Below, one piece after another: positions 56,951 to 64,000 of a stretch of DNA of 64,000 nucleotides. Position 1 is the stretch's first letter. Each line of letters starts with the position of its first letter. Source of the stretch: Nephrocerus scutellatus (taxonomy: Eukaryota > Arthropoda > Insecta > Diptera > Pipunculidae); the NCBI GenBank assembly GCA_947095585.1, contig OX352762.1, positions 11,511,969 through 11,575,968 on the forward strand. The letters are read 5' to 3'. The position numbers were made by a program, and so were the translations under genes. The notes under the pieces are model-generated. The model was not told the DNA's origin, searched no databases, and was given only the letters and a program-made list of their open reading frames with translations.

Positions 56951-57989
56951 AAATGAAAGTGACTAACTGTGTATCGTATGCATCCCCTGCTTACACTTGT
57001 TTATTCTAGATGTATTTAAAGGTCCTGACACTGACCAAGGCTGGAATGAGGAGGAAAATATAAATCTCAATGTAATTACTTGTTTGTCAGAAGGTCTTTT
57101 GTCTCACTTCGTTTTTTCTATACCGAGTTAATTTGGGAAGTCGACAACTCGATTTATTTTTCAATCCGAGGACTTTTCCATTTATTACCTTATTTTTTTT
57201 TTGAAAAATTGTTAACATAATTTAGTACTTCTTACTGTGAACTACTATCCTTGAGGAGAAATATTTTCCTGTATGCGACATCGATCGAAGTTTCGGAAGA
57301 CAACGACACTTAAATTACACCAAACTTTTTTGCAGCACACATACATACACACTTATACACATCATCTTTACCATCATCTACGACAAATTGAATTTGTTTC
57401 TTGATAAAAACAAAATAAATGTCACCACCCACCCCGACAAAACAAACAAAGTTCAGGTGGTAGTAGTTCTCCCGTATTATTCGACATATTGCTGCCTCAA
57501 ATGGTTGACTTTACACTCTTTGGAAAAGTCATGTGTGTGTGCTCTGTGTGTGTGAGTTTTTGTGTTTATGTGCATGTAAAAAATGCAATGACTGATGATG
57601 AGAGTGTCAAGTTGTTTGTTCTTCTTGAACTTTTTAAAATGTTTCTTATGTTCTCATACGATGCGACGTTCGTAGCTGTCGTAAGGGTAAGGAAGTGATG
57701 AGTACTCGAGACTTGAGAGAAACAAAAAAGAACAGATAGGTAAGAACAACCCATCAATGATGGCGAAACACAATAGGAGCTATTATTACTGCCACCATCA
57801 ACGATATACGAGTATGTACGAGTAACATAACAATTTGAGGTTGAAAGACATTGCAAATTATAAGGTGAAGTTAAAACTCGGTAGCTGTGGCTTACTTGTT
57901 TCGTGGGGACATACTTCGCCGCATTTCCGGAGGCGAGGACCGATCTCCGGTTGTAGAGGCAAATATGGGCCAAAATGATATATATGCTA
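56951..57989. other. No gene seen
   Basis: A TG-rich simple repeat is at about 57530-57560. Frames in the stretch lack motifs. Confidence 0.5.
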
Positions 57990-58460
57990 GGAAGCATACA
58001 TTACAAAGGAAGTTAGTTCAACTAAGAAATAACAAATCTATAAACATTTTTCTTGTAAAATCTCTAAGTTTTAATAAAATCGGGGTAATTTTGAAGAAAT
58101 TTTATTGGAGGCCATTGACCCTTGGGTCCGATCAATTTTACTTTGTTATAGAGTTTTGTACACATATTTGAAGAAATTCGGGCTAATTTTTAAAAAATTG
58201 ATATGGGCACCACTCGGGCTTCAGGGCAGTGCTTCAGGACTCCAAAAATTTTACAAGAAGTTTTGTCCATCGGAGATACACATGTATATTTAAAATTTAA
58301 AGAAAATCGAGTTAATTTTTTTAAAAAAATTGTATGTGGCCCCCGAGGTCGTGGGGGGTCTTCAAAATTCAAAAAAAAAAAACAAAAAAAAAACAAACAC
58401 ATGGGCACGCGAAGTAAATATAGAGAACTTAAAAAAGATGAGCGTGTAACTTTCACGCGC
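57990..58460. repeat. Family H-like repeat with three internal units
   Basis: The word AA(A/T)TCGGG(G/C)TAATTTT recurs near 58077, 58168 and, degenerate, 58305. ACACATGTATATTTAAAATT, the CCCCCGAGG block near 58338 and GGGCACGCGAAGTAAATATA near 58403 parallel the end of copy 1 (9450-9570). The CCAG run is missing here. Confidence 0.6.
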
Positions 58461-58484
58461 GGTTGTCGTTAAACTTCTTTGACG

Positions 58485-58735
58485 TAGTGGCCGATATTAC
58501 GATTAAATTAAAAGACAAAAATGGTTCTATGTACCACATTTCATACAAATCGCTTGAGAAATGGCTTAGTTCCCAAAATTCAAGAACCTATTGGCCATAT
58601 CGCAGAATTTCTATAGGAACGAGTTTAACAGTCTCATCTCAGTTACACAAACCGTATTTCATACAAAACGCTTGAGCAATGACTTAGTTCCCAAAATGTC
58701 AGACCCTATTGGCTATATCCCAGAATTGATAAAGT
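58485..58735 (+). repeat. 119-bp satellite (family E) dimer
   Basis: CCTATTGGC is at 58587 and 58705 (118 bp apart), each preceded by TTTCATACAAA(T/A)CGCTTGAG and TTAGTTCCCAAAAT. The orientation is opposite to the array at 50069-51130. Confidence 0.8.
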
Positions 58736-59189
58736 ATACAATACAATACAATAAAATATTGAGTCACAAATTGAGTATAGAAAATAACGCTTGTCAATAA
58801 AATCATATACTTTTAGAGTTTATGTATTTTTCCATTTATTATTTTTCAAAAACGTCGATAAAAAATAATAATTCAATTAAATTCAACTCAAAAAAGTGAT
58901 ATGTCGCGTAAATCACAAAGATAAGTTAGTAAGGTAGTTAAAAAAATTTCATATTACATATATACATCCGCAATAAAATGATTTGCAGTTCGCTCACAAA
59001 TAAATGTAGATAAGGTAGTTTATACGAACTTATTTCTTATCATATACACCAACCGCCATGCAGATCATATCCGCGATCTTACATCCGCATCAAAATGATT
59101 TCAGTTACCCCCTTGTTGCGCCTTAAGAAGTTTAACGTCAAAAACAAGTAATTGTAAAATAAAGTCGTTCTTCGGGTAAAAACTTTTAT
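58736..59189. other. No gene seen
   Basis: AT-rich. The word ACATCCGCA(A/T)(T/C)AAAATGATTT occurs twice (near 58963 and 59083), a weak 119-bp echo of the neighbouring satellite. Confidence 0.45.
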
Positions 59190-59880
59190 TTATCGACATA
59201 CATCGCATGCACAAAATTTCAGATCTAAAGGACGTGTAAAAATTGGTTGGAGCTGTCACACAAGAGATCTCAAAGATGCTCCATGACACTGAGCTGTTCA
59301 AAAAATGTCAGCTATCTGGGTTGTATTAAAGGTGATTAAAAAGGACCTAAAAAAGTTGACGCAGGGACGGCCTATTTCAAAGATTAACGCAATTTCACAT
59401 GCGACTCGTGACAAGAGTCACAGGCGGAATCATAGAACGCCTAACGAGGCTATGCTTCTTACAAAATGTATACTCTCTTGCAAGCTCGGAATTGGGTAAA
59501 AACCCTGTGGTCCATTTGAAAGCTTAACCCAATTTTCACGCATCATTCGCGCCACACGCCACACGCGACTAGTGATATACATCACACGCGGCATCTCACA
59601 AATCGAATAAGATACTGAAATGATAACAAAATTTCCGCTCTCTAGGTCGTGTGAAAGGTGGATATAAAGGACCACTCTAGCAAGTGTGGTAGAAAAGATT
59701 GGGCCTATTTTTAAGATTAACTCACTTTCCATGAATTACACGAGCCACACACGCCTCGTGACATGCGTCACACGCGAGATCACAGAAATGACCCTTGACA
59801 CTGAGCTGCTCACTAAATTTCAGCTTTCTAGTTAATGTAAATGGTAGTTAAAGAGGACTTCAAAGAAGCTGAAATAACTG
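59190..59880. repeat. Satellite-like array of about 165-185-bp units, four degenerate copies
   Basis: A core of GTGACA-GTCACACGCG-type words (near 59405, 59575, 59750) alternates with (A)AATTTCAGCT(C/T)TCTAGG-type words (near 59307, 59632, 59817). A fourth intermediate unit near 59470 is poor. One more unit occurs at 32985-33240. Confidence 0.7.
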
Positions 59881-59939
59881 ACAGATAGGAAATGTCAAGT
59901 TTATTAAAAGTTTTTTTTTTTAAAAAAGGAACATGCGTT

Positions 59940-61400
59940 AAAGGATTCGCGATTTGCCCACTTCAGCTTGCAAGCGAACTGTGTCTCGGTTAGTTTCCTC
60001 CACTCTGATTGGTGCTGTTTTGACGTTATCGCACTGTCTTTCATCCCACGGCTTCCCTTTTGGTTACACGTCGTTTCTCAAAACGATTCGATGGTGAGTC
60101 AATTCTAATCGAATGTTCTACGCAGGTTATCGATGTAATTGAGGCAAAAGGTTGTCCGTGCTGATGTTATTTGGCCAGAATCATCGAATAACTTGGCGTA
60201 GAAACCTGTTTGCCAAAACTTGGAATTTCCTTTAAGTGACTTTTGTCCGTCCCCATTTCACACTTCCGTTGAGTAACACTGGTTTCGATACAGGTGTTTG
60301 GTTTCTCGTGACAGGTCATTCATCTTCTAGGCATTTTCAGGACGTACATGCCAAACGCGGGCTATGCTTATCCGATTGTCGATATCATCATGCGTTTGCG
60401 GTTTTTCGAGGTGATACATTCATGGTAGCAGAAGGAGTTCACGCCGGGTATTAAGGTGTTGTTAGTGTTAACCCAATAATGTTGTGGGTTTCGGTTATCA
60501 TTAATTTAGTCTTGATATAATTGATTTTAAGACTTTTTATGGAGCGCCTACAGTTTTGCATTGATATTTTCTAGTTTGGGAGTAAGTACGCAGGGGCGTT
60601 CATAGTCATGATTGTTTAGTTTTGCAGAAGGAGTCCATTGTATGCCATTCGCTTCTTCGTTGCTTGTTGCCGGCGTAACCTTATCTGACATGAGCATCAG
60701 GAATATTAGTGGTGATACAACATAGTCCTATCGTACGCCGAGTTTGATTTTAAAAGGATCAGTTGTTTTTCGTATCTTGTCTAATTGCACGCCGTTGCTG
60801 TTCGTATCTTGTTGTCTGCGTCTAATTACATGCTTCATTATATTTCAAATATGGTCTATAATGCTCGAACCAGTTTCCTTTCCCTAATTGATGGTATCGA
60901 AAGCAGGTTCAAAATATGTAAAGGACAAACGTAGGGAGAAGTTGAACTCATTTGCTTAATCATTATTAAAACTGAGCTCCGAGCACTAGCAACTCTCACT
61001 GAAACCGGATTGTTGTTGCCTGAAATTGCGAACAGTTCCTGTACAGTGTTAAGGAGTATATCGTAGCATCGCCAGTTTATACCCCGTCTTGGGCCGCTTT
61101 GGTTTGGAAGGTTGACTATTAGTCCGTCTGTCCAAGATTTCGAGGTACATCCATTTTTTAATTACTGGGAGCAGTATTTCAGAATTATTTGCAAGATCAC
61201 AATTAAGAAGCTCATTGCAATGTTGTCTGAGCCGGCTGTTTTTCGATTTTTGAGCTTTTTATTTGCATTTCTCTTAGTTATGGTAGTGCTTCTGAAATTC
61301 TACCTTCTCACACCTTGGTTGTTACTTCTGCCATTAGTAGCATATATGTAGTTTTTATGACCCATGTTCTTGAAATGCTATTTTCATCTGGCTAGCCGTT
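59940..61400 (-). mobile_element. Another EN-RT non-LTR relic (family F), badly decayed
   Basis: Right to left: LKNRKTAGSDNIA near 61230, SWTDGLIVNLPNQ near 61120, the gap equivalent to the RT middle, FKIKLGVR then SPLIFLMLMSD near 60700, NGIQWTPSAKL near 60640 and VLANRFLRQ with FWPNNISTDNL near 60190. Every block sits in a different frame. Order and spacing fit a CFDP2-type RT. Confidence 0.7.
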
Positions 61401-61899
61401 TATCTTCATCCTTATCTTATCTACTCCTGAATTTTTACCCATACCCACTTTAACGATAGCCGGTTACATTTTACTGAGGTTCCCGCACTGTTTCTTCGGC
61501 AACAATCAAAAGTTATGAGATGAACATTCGTTTATTACTATTACTTCGTTTAACTTAGCGATTGAAAATAGAGTACCTAGATCTTAGCTTTGCGGCCTGT
61601 TTCATTATAATGAAAAAATGAAGCAGCCATAAATTGAAGTATTTGAGAAGACAAGCCAAGAGACTGCATCGATTTTTAACATGCCTTGCCATATAGCTAT
61701 CCTTATTTCGTGTGCGAGTAACTTTAGTGATACATATTTTTCTATAAAGTTCCCTAGACACTTTATACGATTATATCTCACAAGCTCTGTCCATCCTAAG
61801 TAAGACCATTTTTCTAATAATTACGTGAAGAGGTCTTACCAGTCTGGATCTTACTAGCAATCAAATAGACTGATCTATGCTTCTTCGCTTCCTTTTTCT
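61401..61899. other. No gene seen
   Basis: AT-rich. No motif recognised. Confidence 0.5.
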
Positions 61900-62780
61900 G
61901 CTTGCTTGCTTTTTTTTTATAGTTTACGTAAGCGTAAAGGGGTTTGTACCCTTATAGTGCTCGGCTATATGCTTAACACAGCCTGTGCGTTATGGAAAGG
62001 CTTGAGTTTTGAATACCTGTAGATGTAGATATATGACAAAGCATTCTGCATCAGTGTTGTATGGCTGAAGAACGAATCTTTGAATCTATCTGTACGAAGA
62101 CGAGGACGTGCTTTAGAAAAACTGATGAGCATTTAGAGCGCCACGATTTTTGCGGTTGAATTCAAGGAGAAGTGGCATGCAACTGACTATTTCTTTCGAG
62201 CAACGCTGATGTAAGATGCGGTTAACGGTACCCATAAGCTTTAATGCTCGATTTTGTATTCTATCTATATTAGACCAGATATGACAGTTGTATTCAAGTT
62301 TGAGGCGAAAAAACGCCTTGCAGGTAGAGGCCAGAGGGAGTAAAAAATCGCTTGCAACGTGATAGGAAACCTCATTTCGCAGCATTTGTAGCGACGGTGA
62401 ATAAGTGGTCATTCCAACGAAGATTATCTTTATCGCACATACCGAGAATTGCGAGTTTTTCAGTTTCCTCGATGCAAGTGCATAGATAATGGCTGTGGAT
62501 TTAGGTTTGGAAGCATTAAATTCTACTCTATTATTTTCCCCAACTTTTTTATGTTGTCCAGGTTAGAATTTAACGTGCTTAACATACGTAGCTGTTTGTT
62601 TTACATGAGAAGAGGAGGGATGTTCATCAAACATATTTGAGAAGCTTAGAGTGCTGTCGTCAGCGAAAGAATGAATTGATTTAGAATCAAGAGACAAGAG
62701 ATCATCAATATAAATGAGAAAGAGTGTCGGTGATGGAACTTAGCCTAGGGGAACGTCAGCATTTAATGTAATGCCAGCTC
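61900..62780 (-). mobile_element. CR1/L2-like relic: RT palm to 3' end
   Basis: Right to left: PTLFLIYIDDLLSLDSKSIH near 62710, then SFADDS (RT motif with the aspartate pair) near 62660, NRVEFNASKPK near 62500, KLEYNCHIWSNIDRIQNRALKLMG near 62290, RCSKEIVSCMPLLLEFNRKNRGA near 62180 and a 3' untranslated end near 61905. Two or three frame breaks. The best-preserved copy of this family in the window. Confidence 0.83.
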
Positions 62781-64000
62781 AACATGTAATGTCAACAACA
62801 AAATAAAATCATTAATTTGCGTTTGCTTGGTACGAGTACTGACTACTCTGCGGATTCGGCGTTGGGCGTCCGCTAAGACGTCTATTGCCATCTGCCTCTC
62901 TAGAGGTCTCTAGATATCCTCGCATAGCAACAAGTGGCGTGAGCTTTTGATTGAATATTTAATGATTTCGATAATTTGTCTGATGAATGTCACTGCATCG
63001 TGTCTTATATTTCAGTGTTTATATTATGTGATGAACGCTTAAAAAACACGGAAGATTTGTTTCCTCGCAATCCTTTTTACAGGAACTTTTTTCATCGCTT
63101 CTGATCTACTAGAAAATTCTCCTATCCTAACTGGTAAAATCTGACTTAATCAGATTCTCGGTTAAACTACGAGGCTTCTACTCAAATAACAAAATTTCCT
63201 TATTCAATTAATTCCCTAAATCATCACTAAAAAAATAGGAAGAAAATCCAGTCGATATTCCCAGCGATGAGGATCACGACGATATCAACTAAAAAATTGC
63301 TTAAAAAATATACTTTTTAATTAGTTTACCTCGAAATGAAAAATTAAATAAAAAAATTAAAATTCTTCCTCAAACTTTTTCTCTTGTTAATCAATAACTT
63401 CCCCAGAGCATCGAAATTAAACTTTCGTGCCTACGTTATACCAGAAAATTTCCAGCAAAATATTTCTTATGCACAATAAAGTCCGTCCTTCTGAACTTGT
63501 CGTACAATTTTTCCCCACGGTCATATACACTGGAAAAGTTTATTCGAATTTGTTGATCAAATCGTAAGTTTCCTGTGGGTTGTGTTGTGTTGTGAAGCGC
63601 ATTTATCGAGCGACGGAGCATTCTTCTCTCCTATCGTCTTTTAGTTATCGCATTAAAAACAAACAAACAAACAAGAAAACGAATAAACAAAGAAAAGTCT
63701 TAAGTTTTAAAATTCATTTTAAAGTTTCCTTTTGTTCAAATCATAATGAGCACCATCTGGAAAGTAGGTCACTTCACCAAGTGATAGATCGTCGGAAAAA
63801 AGGACAATTAAAACGTATGAAACGATCCCATTTGGTTTGTTTTAGTTTTTTAATAAAATTCGTTTATTAAAGAAAAAATTATACTCTCCGACAACAAGTT
63901 CCAGGCGCTCGCAAATTAAGTTTATATTTTAATGTGCAGAACTTTGTCTCTAAGAAGCATATAGAGGCAATCTAATGCACTCGGTAGTCATTAGCCGTAA
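62781..64000. other. No gene seen
   Basis: AT-rich end of the window. An AAAC simple repeat is at about 63655-63675. The frames at 63436-63621 and 63580-63870 lack motifs. Confidence 0.5.

Noticed and set aside
57489..57698. 69-codon gene with hydrophobic stretch
   Set aside because: Much of it is translation of a TG-rich simple repeat.

Overview
This looks like a stretch of insect nuclear DNA, most likely from a higher fly (Diptera) and possibly a true fruit fly (Tephritidae). That is inference. It rests on a gypsy-type errantivirus carrying env, several dipteran-style non-LTR retrotransposon lineages, and a compact two-exon gustatory receptor gene with a short intron and a TATA box. There is no rRNA, functional tRNA, CRISPR array or bacterial-style operon. 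Only one host protein gene can be supported, a gustatory receptor on the minus strand (23395-24680). Almost everything else recognisable is mobile-element debris, much of it nested.

Layout. 1-5856: an errantivirus-like LTR element running off the left edge. It has gag, pol in the -1 frame, env and one 3' LTR, and is nearly intact apart from single-base slips in two A-runs. 5857-22700: decayed endonuclease/reverse-transcriptase elements, called here family A (RTE/BovB-like) and families B and D (related CFDP2-type EN-RT), with SINEs, CR1/L2-like 3' ends, a palindrome-rich MITE and a CCAG-tailed repeat lodged in or near them. 23230-24870: the receptor gene with TATA box, intron and poly(A) signal. 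25336-39835: family B, a 150-bp tandem array, a Tc1 scrap, a LOA/R1-like element that has lost its reverse transcriptase, family A, a mariner relic, then RNase H and RT scraps. 40215-42051: a Tc1/mariner-type element with about 520-bp terminal inverted repeats. 43071-48700: a jockey ORF1 start and pieces of families B, D and A and a LOA element. 50069-51130: a 119-bp satellite dimer split by a LOA/R1 relic. 51235-62780: a 348-bp repeat, family A, CR1/L2 relics, more satellite and another RT relic. 62781-64000: nothing recognised.

How the parts relate. The errantivirus would express Gag, Gag-Pol by -1 frameshifting, and Env from a spliced message. The non-LTR pieces would have supplied endonuclease, RT and RNase H, and the SINEs presumably borrowed such machinery. 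No non-LTR copy here is intact. The dense, nested, two-strand fragment content resembles a repeat graveyard or a piRNA-source neighbourhood, but the sequence alone cannot show that.

I found no convincing wholly new gene system. The best leads are the SINE family with clear target-site duplications, the 217-bp palindromic MITE, the long-TIR mariner-type element, the interrupted satellite, the homopolymer slips in the errantivirus, and the unassigned gustatory receptor.
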